This document shows positions 1 to 6,483 of a DNA stretch of 29,929 nucleotides, piece by piece (the stretch's first letter is position 1; each line of letters opens with the position of its first letter). The DNA comes from a virus, in the IMG/VR virus record IMGVR_UViG_3300032087_002899, positions 1 through 29,929 of that record; one strand, written 5' to 3'. The notes below the pieces were generated by a model. The model saw only the letters and a program-made list of their open reading frames with translations, had not been told where the DNA came from and made no database searches. Both the position numbers and the translations under genes were made by a program.

Positions 1-1325
1 ACACTGTTGTTCAAGTTGATTTATTTGAAGAAATATACAAAACAGGAGTATTTGGTACAATCACAGTTGCAGATACAAATGGTATTGTACAAAACGCACA
101 AGTCATAGGTCAAGATTATCTTAGACTAAAATTAAGCACACCAGGTTTAGATGAAAGAGATGCAGATAAATTTACCATAGATTTTTCTGAAAATCCACTT
201 GTCGTAACCAAAATAAATGCAAGATTTGATGTGTCAAAAGGTGGTGAAGTTTTTCAATTATCATTTATGTCACAAGAGGTTCTTCACAACTATAGACTAA
301 AATTATCGAGAAGTTTTACAGAGATCAATTCTAATATAGTAGAAAACATTTTAAGAAGTCCAAATATTTTAGACTCAAGAAAAAAATTACATATTGAGGA
401 TACGATAGGCATTAGAAGACATGTAGTTCCTAATTTAACACCATTTGATTTTATATCTACATTGTTAGATGACTCAATATCTAAAGTAAATGGATCGCCA
501 CATTATTATTTTTTTGAAAACACAAAAGGTTTTCATTTTAGAACACTACAAAGTTTATATAATCAACCAGTCACAGCATTTTTTAATGATGGTGATGCTG
601 GAACTGTTTTGAATGAGGGTAAAACAAGAGACATAGAAAAAGAATTTAATACTGCATTGTCATATGAACCTTCATCACAAAATGATATGCTTGCAAATAT
701 AATGGGTGGCATGTTAGGTAGCACATTTATCGAATACAATTTATTTCATAAAAAATATGCAATAAAAGAATACGGATATTTTGATAATTTTAGAGACTTT
801 GAAAGAGTAAATGCAAAAACTATAAGTCGTGATAATCCTATATATAGTGAGGGAAGCGTTGATGACTCAGACAACAACGTAGGAGATTTTAAGAGTGCAA
901 GAATTTTTCTTCAACCTAATAGCATTAATGAATCAAATCAAGGTGATGCAAGTCACTACAACACAAACACGACATCATATTCTTTCAGTCCAAACAATAA
1001 ATCTAAATCAATCTCACACAACATGGCAAAAATGTTTGAATTAAATTCTACAATATCAGCAACTATGCAAGTCAACGGACATTGTAATTTATCAGTTGGT
1101 AATATAGTTCATGTATCAAGACCTGCTGGAGGCCCAGGTGATATTGATGAAGAATTTTCTGGTAAGTTTTTAATCACAAAACTAAGACACATATTTGATC
1201 AAGGAACAAGAAAACACGAGGTTCTAATGCATGTTGCAAAAGACTCATCAGTTGGTGTTGATAATGGGCCTGTAAAACAAATCAAAGGTAGAAATCAACC
1301 CACAATTAGGATATCAGAATATTAA
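1..1325 (+). CDS. gp27-like baseplate central hub protein, 5' end cut by window
   Basis: The reading frame is open from base 3, so the gene starts left of the window; about 440 C-terminal residues are visible. In T4, gp27 is the trimeric hub that joins the tail tube to the gp5 spike. The visible order of segments fits gp27: a beta-rich part, a middle part with NLTPFDFISTLLDD followed by SPHYYFFENTKGFHF, and a C-terminal beta domain. That last domain has a small-molecule-like pattern (MQVNGHCNLSVGNIVHV, then GKFLITKLRHIF and HEVLMHV), matching the T4 C-terminal layout in which a low-complexity start is followed by a 'flexible residue storage, then readback' strand order. The assignment rests on pattern recall, not alignment, and the protein is longer than T4 gp27 (391 aa). 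It would act with the gp5 homologue at 12809, which unusually lies about 11.5 kb downstream. Confidence 0.72.
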   Translation, partial: TVVQVDLFEEIYKTGVFGTITVADTNGIVQNAQVIGQDYLRLKLSTPGLDERDADKFTIDFSENPLVVTKINARFDVSKGGEVFQLSFMSQEVLHNYRLKLSRSFTEINSNIVENILRSPNILDSRKKLHIEDTIGIRRHVVPNLTPFDFISTLLDDSISKVNGSPHYYFFENTKGFHFRTLQSLYNQPVTAFFNDGDAGTVLNEGKTRDIEKEFNTALSYEPSSQNDMLANIMGGMLGSTFIEYNLFHKKYAIKEYGYFDNFRDFERVNAKTISRDNPIYSEGSVDDSDNNVGDFKSARIFLQPNSINESNQGDASHYNTNTTSYSFSPNNKSKSISHNMAKMFELNSTISATMQVNGHCNLSVGNIVHVSRPAGGPGDIDEEFSGKFLITKLRHIFDQGTRKHEVLMHVAKDSSVGVDNGPVKQIKGRNQPTIRISEY

Positions 1326-1382
1326 GGAGGTGCATCTATAAACATTTATATTATTCTATACACATAGTCAAGGAGTTCGATA

Positions 1383-1556
1383 ATGACAAACAAAAGAAAA
1401 ACACGATTACGTAAAATGACTTTTTTAAACACACACCGACTATCAGAAACAAATGAGGATAATAAATATCAAGTAGGAAAAGAGTTTATAGACAAGAGAC
1501 ATGATTACTTTATCACAATTAGTCCAAGAGTTGCAAGAGGGAGTTTACGACCCTAA
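1383..1556 (+). CDS. small basic hypothetical protein (57 aa)
   Basis: An ATG at 1383 is preceded by a strong ribosome binding site, AAGGAG at 1370-1375, seven bases upstream. The product begins MTNKRKTRLRKM and is rich in Lys and Arg in its first 15 residues. Its last 18 codons overlap the start of the kinase-like gene at 1501 in another frame, so the C-terminal residues may be shaped by that gene. The kinase start itself has only a weak GAGA upstream, so translation of this ORF could feed ribosomes into it. No family recognised. It could also be only a translated leader for the downstream gene. Confidence 0.45.
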   Translation: MTNKRKTRLRKMTFLNTHRLSETNEDNKYQVGKEFIDKRHDYFITISPRVARGSLRP

Positions 1557-2175
1557 TATATTCAAAGCAATATTTCTAGCAGGTGGCCCTGGTTCTGGCA
1601 AATCATATGTTGCAAAAAGAACACTAGGAGGTCAAGGATTAAAAGTTGTCAACTCAGATGATGCATTTGAAAAATTACTTAAAAAGGCAGGTTTATCTTT
1701 ACGAATGCCTGAGAGAGAAAAACTTCCAAGAGATATTGTAAGAACACGAGCAAAAGAGTTGACAAAGACACGTCAAACCAATTATATTGAAGGAAGACTT
1801 GGTTTAATCATTGACGGTACAGGTCGTGATTATGATAGAATATCAAAACAAGCTGCACAGTTGCAAAACTTAGGATATGATACTTATATGATATATGTAA
1901 ATACATCATTAGAAGTGGCATTGCAAAGAAATGAAAAAAGGGCAAGACGAGTTGAAGATAGTATTGTAAAGTCATCATGGAATGCTGTTCAACAAAACAT
2001 TGGTAAGTTTTCTTTGTTTTTTAAGAATGGTTTTATTGTGGTCGATAATAATAGGGCAGACGAGGATGTCATGCGAGTGGTTTCTAAAAGAGTAAGATCA
2101 TTACTAAAGAAACCAGTACAGAATGGTAGAGCGAAAGCATGGATACAGAACGAGTTACAAAAAAGAAAAAGATAA
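1501..2175 (+). CDS. P-loop kinase / zeta-toxin-like ATP-binding protein
   Basis: The 224-aa product has a clear Walker A motif, GGPGSGKS, at residues 28-35, after a hydrophobic strand (AIFLA). Further on are VVNSDDAFE, GLIIDGTGRDYDRI and YDTYMIYVNTSLEVALQRN, the order seen in zeta-toxin/AAA-type small kinases: P-loop, a base-binding or substrate strand, then a lid with Arg residues (RNEKRARRVED). Proteins of this type are common in marine T4-like phages next to structural genes; their substrate is unknown to me. The frame has a TAG at 1489-1491, so ATG 1501 is the first possible start. The 3' end overlaps the next gene by 37 bases, suggesting translational coupling. Confidence 0.75.
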   Translation: MITLSQLVQELQEGVYDPNIFKAIFLAGGPGSGKSYVAKRTLGGQGLKVVNSDDAFEKLLKKAGLSLRMPEREKLPRDIVRTRAKELTKTRQTNYIEGRLGLIIDGTGRDYDRISKQAAQLQNLGYDTYMIYVNTSLEVALQRNEKRARRVEDSIVKSSWNAVQQNIGKFSLFFKNGFIVVDNNRADEDVMRVVSKRVRSLLKKPVQNGRAKAWIQNELQKRKR

Positions 2176-2780
2176 GAATTATTTGCACAAGAACTGGCAC
2201 TAAATTTAGTCAGTGGTGGGAAGACAATCTTAAATATATGATTGATCAATACTCTAATATTGAGTATGATGAATTTGTTTGTATTCGTGACAATCGTTTT
2301 GAAGATGATTATGGCACATTTAATAATCTAATTATGTTTGATCAGTTTCGTGATAACGATTGGATAAATTTACAATTCGACTTAGATGTTATCATAAAGG
2401 GTGATTGTAATAAATTTTTAAAAGATGAGTTGCATGTTTGTGACGGTAGACAATGGCAAAGTGATATTAGTTATGAACTAACAGGCATAAGTTCTGATAT
2501 ATTATCATGGTCTGGTGATTACTCACATATCTATCAAAAAGTTGTTGATGATGTCGATTACTATTATCTTAAATATAGATCAGGTATCGATACATATCTT
2601 GCAAAAGAACATAATCCAAAACGATTTACAGAGGGTTATACATCTATAAGAACACTTACAGATTTCAACAAACATGATGTAGTAATATTCAATGGTCATT
2701 ATGAAACGATGTTAAAAAGAGGTTGGTGGCATGAATATACTATGAATCCTAAACCATGGTGGAATGATATTGACAAATAA
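2139..2780 (+). CDS. glycosyltransferase-like protein (GT-A type, putative)
   Basis: The 213-aa product starts with a beta strand (KKIRIICTRTG), then WWEDNLKYMIDQYS and a stretch in which NLIMFDQFR is followed by WINLQFDLDVIIKGD. The FDLDV segment looks like a GT-A DxD motif, which in such enzymes binds a divalent metal and the sugar nucleotide. The later SWSGDYSHI and LKYRSGIDTYL segments also fit a phage glycosyltransferase-like family. The start at 2139 overlaps the kinase-like gene; no later ATG precedes the first beta strand. It sits two genes upstream of a nucleotide-sugar dehydrogenase, which fits a role in sugar transfer. Acceptor and donor cannot be read from the sequence. Confidence 0.5.
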   Translation: MDTERVTKKKKIRIICTRTGTKFSQWWEDNLKYMIDQYSNIEYDEFVCIRDNRFEDDYGTFNNLIMFDQFRDNDWINLQFDLDVIIKGDCNKFLKDELHVCDGRQWQSDISYELTGISSDILSWSGDYSHIYQKVVDDVDYYYLKYRSGIDTYLAKEHNPKRFTEGYTSIRTLTDFNKHDVVIFNGHYETMLKRGWWHEYTMNPKPWWNDIDK

Positions 2781-2798
2781 TAATAATTATGATATAAA
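2770..2798 (+). promoter_or_regulatory. sigma70-type promoter before the DUF3553-like gene
   Basis: TTGACA (2770-2775), a 17-base spacer and TATAAA (2793-2798). The -35 box lies inside the last codons of the glycosyltransferase-like gene. The predicted start, about 2805, is only two bases before ATG 2807, so the transcript would be almost leaderless. Confidence 0.65.
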
Positions 2799-2806
2799 AG
2801 TAAATA

Positions 2807-2983
2807 ATGTATGAAAATTCAGAATCAATACTTGTGCCGGGCACAATAGTAGAACACGTTGAATATCCCGAATGGGGTCAAGGACAAGTTCAGTCTTGTA
2901 TTAATAACACTGTGACTATTAACTTTCAGAACGCAGGTAAAAAAACACTAAAAGTAGAATACGAAAAATTTAAATTGTTATGA
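2807..2983 (+). CDS. DUF3553-like small protein
   Basis: The 58-aa product contains GTIVEHVEYPEWGQGQVQS followed by VTINFQNAGKKTL, the pattern of the DUF3553 family: a small SH3-like beta barrel with a conserved PEWG.GQV core and an AGKK turn. The family is found in bacteria and phages and has no established role known to me. No Shine-Dalgarno precedes the ATG; a near-consensus sigma70 promoter ends nine bases upstream. The stop codon overlaps the next start as ATGA at 2980-2983, so the dehydrogenase-like gene is probably translated by coupling. Confidence 0.72.
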   Translation: MYENSESILVPGTIVEHVEYPEWGQGQVQSCINNTVTINFQNAGKKTLKVEYEKFKLL

Positions 2984-3672
2984 AAATAGTAATCATAGGA
3001 TTTGGTGTTGTTGGTCAAGCGACAAAAGAAACACTAAAAGGTAATAATACTATAGAGATACACGATCCAAAAAAGGGTCATATTTCTAATTATAAGGACG
3101 CTGACGTGGTTTTTATATGTACGCCTTATGAACATGTGGGAAGTTATTTAAATGAACTCAAAGATCATGAATTAGTGTTTGTAAGAAGTACAATACAGTT
3201 TGAGTGGGTGTTGAATACAAACATTGCAGTATGGCCAGAGTTCTTGACAGAGAGAACATGGAAAGAAGATGCTGTAAATCCGTTGTGTTGTATTTGTGGT
3301 GGCACAATACGTCAACTAGAAACATTAAAAAATTTAACAAAATTTAAATATATTAAATCTTGGTATCATACTGAAAACCATACGGCAGCATTGATGAAAA
3401 ATGCAACAAATGTTTTTTATACGATGAAAGTTTCATATGCAAATATATTATACGACATATGTCAAAAATATAATATCTCATACGACAAATTAAAAGATTG
3501 TATTACTGAAGATCCACGAATGGGAACTCAACATTGGGATGTGCCAGGACCTGACGGTAAACTTGGTTATGGTGGAAAGTGTTTTCCACAAAACTTAGAG
3601 ATGATGAAAGATCTGATCAAAGATAATGATCTGCTTATAGAGATAGAGAGATATAATAATACAAGAAGATAA
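2980..3672 (+). CDS. short UDP-glucose/GDP-mannose dehydrogenase-family protein
   Basis: The 230-aa product has an N-terminal Rossmann motif, GFGVVG, at residues 7-12, acting on NAD in this family. WPEFLTE (85-91) matches the conserved PEFL.E segment, K140-N141 the conserved Lys-Asn in the helical linker, and GYGGKCFPQ (197-205) the catalytic cysteine motif, with C201 as nucleophile. Full-length enzymes are usually about 390-450 aa and end in a nucleotide-sugar binding domain, which is absent here, so the protein is either a minimal form or acts on an unusual substrate. All key residues of the two domains present seem intact. The gene ends one base before the tRNA-Thr gene. The nearby glycosyltransferase-like gene suggests sugar modification as the shared role. 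Confidence 0.78.
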   Translation: MKIVIIGFGVVGQATKETLKGNNTIEIHDPKKGHISNYKDADVVFICTPYEHVGSYLNELKDHELVFVRSTIQFEWVLNTNIAVWPEFLTERTWKEDAVNPLCCICGGTIRQLETLKNLTKFKYIKSWYHTENHTAALMKNATNVFYTMKVSYANILYDICQKYNISYDKLKDCITEDPRMGTQHWDVPGPDGKLGYGGKCFPQNLEMMKDLIKDNDLLIEIERYNNTRR

Positions 3673-3673
3673 T

Positions 3674-3748
<75 letters not shown>

Positions 3749-3857
3749 AAAAATTCATAAAAATCATTGATAAGAAAATAATGCACACCTTGTATGCTTT
3801 AATAACAATTGTAAATCAAACATTTTTCATATAAATTATAATTGAATAGGAGACAAC

Positions 3858-3953
3858 ATGTTAAAAAAAATTATCAAACTAACAAAATTTGTCAAATTAA
3901 TGAAATTAGGAATGAAAAAAAATGTTAAAGAAGCTTTTAACTTCGTTAAGTGA
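3858..3953 (+). CDS. lysine-rich 31-aa peptide
   Basis: ATG 3858 follows an AGGAG ribosome binding site at 3848-3852. The peptide begins MLKKIIKLTKFVKLMKLGMK; 10 of 31 residues are Lys against one Glu, and hydrophobic residues are spaced as in an amphipathic helix. Its last 32 bases overlap the next ORF in a different frame. No family recognised. It could be a membrane- or nucleic-acid-binding peptide, or only a coupling leader for the following gene, which also starts MLKK. Confidence 0.5.
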   Translation: MLKKIIKLTKFVKLMKLGMKKNVKEAFNFVK

Positions 3954-4074
3954 TTTACTTACACCAAAAACACAACAACAAATCGAGGAAGAATATCTAA
4001 GTCAAGCAGTTGATCGATATGACCTCGAATGGAGACAAAGAGAACTAATGAACAAGAAAGGATATTGGATATGA
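3922..4074 (+). CDS. DUF3563-like small protein
   Basis: The 50-aa product begins MLKKLLTSLSDLLTP and carries EEEYLSQAVDRYDLEWRQRE, resembling DUF3563, a family of short proteins of proteobacteria and phages whose conserved core is a YL.QA.D..DLE.R.RE helix. No function is established for that family as far as I know. The gene starts inside the 31-aa ORF and ends in an ATGA overlap with the next ORF. A weak AGGA (3908-3911) precedes the start. Confidence 0.65.
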   Translation: MLKKLLTSLSDLLTPKTQQQIEEEYLSQAVDRYDLEWRQRELMNKKGYWI

Positions 4075-4142
4075 GAAAACCAATTTTCGCAACAGACATC
4101 AGATTTTATGGCACATCGCTATTTAAGGTATTGAAAGGTTAA
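4071..4142 (+). CDS. 23-aa mini-ORF
   Basis: ATG 4071 overlaps the preceding stop (ATGA) and the frame runs to TAA 4140-4142, encoding MRKPIFATDIRFYGTSLFKV plus three residues. The close coupling on both sides, with the next start six bases downstream, argues for real translation, but the product is too short to classify. It may serve only to carry ribosomes to the 53-aa gene. Confidence 0.35.
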   Translation: MRKPIFATDIRFYGTSLFKVLKG

Positions 4143-4147
4143 ATGAA

Positions 4148-4309
4148 ATGGCACAATTATACAAGAATTTTAAATCTTTATTTACTACTAACGATACTGA
4201 TAATGGTATTATTACTTTTTGTAAGACCGAATATGGATCTGACTGGTTCTGGGCGTATCGCACATATCAAACAGAAGGAAAATTTCCCTCAATTTTCACT
4301 AGAATTTAA
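4148..4309 (+). CDS. hypothetical 53-aa protein, aromatic-rich
   Basis: The product begins MAQLYKNFKSLFTTNDTDNG and continues with IITFCKTEYGSDWFWAYRTY and a TEGKFPSIF tail. Its mix of charged, aromatic and turn residues is that of a small folded protein. A longer ORF in another frame (4143-4325) covers the same bases and predicts a hydrophobic helix; I prefer the 4148 frame because its composition matches the neighbours and it ends just before the terminator hairpin. No family recognised. No clear Shine-Dalgarno, so it is probably coupled to the 23-aa ORF. Confidence 0.55.
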   Translation: MAQLYKNFKSLFTTNDTDNGIITFCKTEYGSDWFWAYRTYQTEGKFPSIFTRI

Positions 4310-4314
4310 TAAAT

Positions 4315-4358
4315 CCCCTACCTGACAGAATGTCGCAGGGGGTTTACCCCTTATTTTT
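4315..4358 (+). terminator. rho-independent terminator with an alternative upstream pairing
   Basis: A hairpin AGGGG (4337-4341) / CCCCT (4347-4351) with a five-base loop is followed by the T-rich tract TTATTTTT (4351-4358). It closes the small-ORF cluster after the tRNA-Thr. The AGGGG arm can instead pair with CCCCT at 4315-4319, enclosing a GACA/TGTC mini-stem; the two pairings exclude one another. Confidence 0.7.
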
Positions 4359-4384
4359 CAACGTTTTTTCCACCAAATTAGACC

Positions 4385-4414
4385 TTGACAATATAGTCAA
4401 AAACCCTGTATATT
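4385..4414 (+). promoter_or_regulatory. sigma70-type promoter of the 4.4-9.4 kb early operon
   Basis: TTGACA (4385-4390), an 18-base spacer and TATATT (4409-4414), just behind the terminator. The predicted start is about 4421, one base before ATG 4422. An alternative TATAAT at 4414-4419 would need a 23-base spacer and is unlikely. Confidence 0.68.
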
Positions 4415-4421
4415 ATAATTG

Positions 4422-4637
4422 ATGATGAAATTTAAAGTTACATGGAAACGTGGATACGGTGATTCAGACGGAAAGTCTGAGATCGTTAATTTTGACGAAT
4501 TATTAGATTGGAATTTAGACGCATATTTGGGTGACGAATGGATCGATGAGTTCAAAGAAATGACTGTCGGTGGTGACATCAAATATGTTTACGGCCCATG
4601 CGGTGAAGAAGAAGTACATTATGAAAGGATCGCTTAA
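4422..4637 (+). CDS. hypothetical 71-aa protein, first gene of early operon
   Basis: The product begins MMKFKVTWKRGYGDSDGKSE and contains FDELLDWNLDAYLGDEW; it is acidic and soluble. No family recognised. Starting at ATG 4422 (or 4425) is preferred over the upstream TTG because the promoter would start transcription at about 4421. There is no Shine-Dalgarno. The stop TAA shares a base with the next ATG (TAATG at 4635-4639), so translation is coupled. As the promoter-proximal gene of a long run, it is likely made early in infection. Confidence 0.7.
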   Translation: MMKFKVTWKRGYGDSDGKSEIVNFDELLDWNLDAYLGDEWIDEFKEMTVGGDIKYVYGPCGEEEVHYERIA

Positions 4638-4930
4638 TGAAAAAACCTAACTTATCAAAACTAGAATACTGGTTAAAATTAAAAGATCAAATGAGAGGTA
4701 TGAGTGTCAAAGATTTGGATATCATTATTCAAATGGCGACAGAACAAAAACGAAATCTAGGAAAGATGTCGTCTTTCAAATATTCTCTCGGTGATCAAGT
4801 AATGTTTGGCAGACCAAATGGTCGTCAACGACTTGGTAAGATCGTGAAACTTAACCCTGCGAAAGCACTGATTGAAGAAGTCGGTGGTTCGAAATGGAGA
4901 GTTCCTTACTCTCTAATTAAGGCGGCGTAA
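4637..4930 (+). CDS. hypothetical 97-aa protein with SH3-like C-terminal half
   Basis: The N-terminal half (to about residue 48) is helical and charged. The C-terminal half, SLGDQVMFGRPNGRQRLGKI followed by KALIEEVGGSKWRVPYSLI, has the strand spacing and Gly positions of a small SH3/KOW-like barrel, often a nucleic-acid or protein contact module. This is a fold-level impression only. It is coupled at both ends: start and stop codons share a base with the neighbours. A relative of the DUF3553-like protein in fold style, but not in sequence. Confidence 0.65.
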   Translation: MKKPNLSKLEYWLKLKDQMRGMSVKDLDIIIQMATEQKRNLGKMSSFKYSLGDQVMFGRPNGRQRLGKIVKLNPAKALIEEVGGSKWRVPYSLIKAA

Positions 4931-5094
4931 TGATCGTTAAAAAACAAAAATCAAGAGATGCAAAAAGGTACGTGTTAACATCACGTGCCAGAAATAAACA
5001 ATTAGGTCTTATTAAAAAGTCATCTAAAAAATCAATGCGACAGTATAATAAACAGATGACAGATATAAGATACATGGATTCACACTATGCCTAA
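4930..5094 (+). CDS. small basic protein (54 aa)
   Basis: ATG 4930 shares its A with the preceding TAA. The product begins MIVKKQKSRDAKRYVLTSRA and holds many Lys and Arg residues throughout (KKSSKKSMRQYNKQ). The charge suggests nucleic-acid contact, but no motif is recognised. Its last bases overlap the next start at 5087. It falls below common ORF-length cut-offs and would be missed by them. Confidence 0.55.
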   Translation: MIVKKQKSRDAKRYVLTSRARNKQLGLIKKSSKKSMRQYNKQMTDIRYMDSHYA

Positions 5095-5338
5095 AGATGA
5101 ATTAGAACAGTTTAAAGTAGAACCTATTACATTTACTAGGGTCACTTTAGAAGTTGAAAAAATACGTATTGATGATATACTAGATCAATATCGTAGAAAA
5201 ATGCAAGATAGACCTCTTAAAGAAAATGAAAATCTAAACATGAATAGGTTTGAGGGATATATGCAAGGGTTATATTTTATGGAAAAAGTTATCATGGAGG
5301 CGCTGAATGAGCAATCAAAGACCCGGCAAATTCACTAA
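5087..5338 (+). CDS. hypothetical 83-aa protein
   Basis: The product begins MPKDELEQFKVEPITFTRVT and is mostly helical by eye, with a charged DDILDQYRRKMQDRP segment and a FEGYMQGLYFMEKVIMEALN helix near the C terminus. No family recognised. It overlaps its neighbours by 8 bases upstream and 32 downstream, as is usual in this operon. Confidence 0.65.
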   Translation: MPKDELEQFKVEPITFTRVTLEVEKIRIDDILDQYRRKMQDRPLKENENLNMNRFEGYMQGLYFMEKVIMEALNEQSKTRQIH

Positions 5339-5522
5339 AGGATTAGATTCAGGTATGAACGAAATGAACCTGAAGAAATCGTTGTATCTTGCCGCTACAC
5401 TATTAGAAAATGCTGACAAAGAAGACGAGGCATTTTATTTTCATCAACTTGTCGAATGGATTCAAGACGGAAACAAACTACCGTTAGAACCCAAAGAAAT
5501 GGAAAGAGCACTTGGCATCTAA
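5307..5522 (+). CDS. hypothetical 71-aa protein
   Basis: ATG 5307 is preceded by GGAGG (5296-5300), a strong ribosome binding site. The product has an N-terminal polar part and then a helical segment, NLKKSLYLAATLLENADKED, followed by FYFHQLVEWIQDGNKLP. The helix pairs suggest a small helical bundle. No family recognised. Its end overlaps the ParB-like gene, whose likely start is a TTG inside it. Confidence 0.68.
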   Translation: MSNQRPGKFTKGLDSGMNEMNLKKSLYLAATLLENADKEDEAFYFHQLVEWIQDGNKLPLEPKEMERALGI

Positions 5523-6483
5523 AATCGATAATAGATTACCTATTCTTAGTGATGCAGTAAGACCACCTGAAGTAGAGGGTGTTGATTTTATTGAGTTTGC
5601 TTGGATTAAAGTAAGTGAATTAAAAGAAAAATATTTTGATAAAAAATTTAATCCTAGAGTAACTGATGTTGATCATAATAAAATAACTGAGTTTTCAAAA
5701 CTTATCAAAAATAATACTTACAGACATTTTAGTTTTTTTCCACCAGTCATTTGTCTGACAGTAAATAAATTAGTTAGTGGTTATCATAAATTTATGGCTC
5801 ATCGAGCACAGTCATTAGAATATATTTTTGTTGCGTTTGTAAAAACAAACGGATCAGAAGTAAACGCAAAAAACTATGGCGTTATTTGTAATGCACCACA
5901 AAATGAATATGTCAATAATCCTAGAGATCAAAGAGACATCATTCAATTAGTTATTGAAAATTTAGAAGAACAAGGATATAATGATGATCACGCCCCACAA
6001 GATACAACTATTCAAAAAGTATATAATACTTTAAGAGTTCAAAAATCTGAAATATCTTTTGCAAAATTATTGAGAGAAATCAAAAAGAATTTCAATAAAT
6101 TACAAACGCTTAAAACATATTCACCAGATGAATTAAAAGAATATGTTCATGAGAAGTATGGTGATCAAGAATCTAATAAAGGTCCTTTGGCCGATGTTTC
6201 ATTCAAAAATTATGATAAGGATTCTGATAGACCATGGAAAGATGATAGAGTATGGTATATAGAATCAATGTGTCATCGTGATGATCAAAAAAATCCAGCA
6301 CTACGAACCGCAAGATATATGGCATTTACTGAAACTATAGATTTAGAAAAAGCCCGAATGAATAAAAAAAAGTCTATTGAACAAATAAAGAGAGATATTT
6401 TGAGAGCAGCTGAGATAATAAAACACAAGGATTTTGTAGACCCAGAACTTATTTTTGTTAATCAAAGTTATGATGCTGACTAA
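5512..6483 (+). CDS. ParB/Srx-fold-like protein
   Basis: The 323-aa product has the layout of an N-terminal ParB/sulfiredoxin-type domain: NPR at residues 47-49, an ITEFSKLI helix, a PPVI strand (77-80), and SGYHKFMAHRA (89-99), which sits where ParB-like proteins have their D/GxHR..A motif. The first Gly is kept but the usual Asp and Arg are not, so NTPase or nuclease activity cannot be assumed. The remainder is helical and unknown to me. No ATG lies before residue 95, so TTG 5512 is the likely start, preceded by a GGAAAG-like site. It overlaps the next gene. Possible roles are DNA binding, DNA modification or partitioning-like regulation. Confidence 0.55.
   Translation: MASKIDNRLPILSDAVRPPEVEGVDFIEFAWIKVSELKEKYFDKKFNPRVTDVDHNKITEFSKLIKNNTYRHFSFFPPVICLTVNKLVSGYHKFMAHRAQSLEYIFVAFVKTNGSEVNAKNYGVICNAPQNEYVNNPRDQRDIIQLVIENLEEQGYNDDHAPQDTTIQKVYNTLRVQKSEISFAKLLREIKKNFNKLQTLKTYSPDELKEYVHEKYGDQESNKGPLADVSFKNYDKDSDRPWKDDRVWYIESMCHRDDQKNPALRTARYMAFTETIDLEKARMNKKKSIEQIKRDILRAAEIIKHKDFVDPELIFVNQSYDAD

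Noticed and set aside
1337-1344. TATAAACA behind the hub gene as a late promoter
   Set aside because: One mismatch in a strict motif; not supported otherwise.
1759-1788. TTGACA-18-TATATT inside the kinase-like gene
   Set aside because: Good boxes but inside a coding frame, with no gene start nearby; probably chance in AT-rich DNA.
3809-3842. Possible promoter before the 31-aa ORF (TTGTAA, TATAAT; also TATAAATT resembling a late box)
   Set aside because: Spacing of 22 bases is too long and the late-type box has a mismatch.
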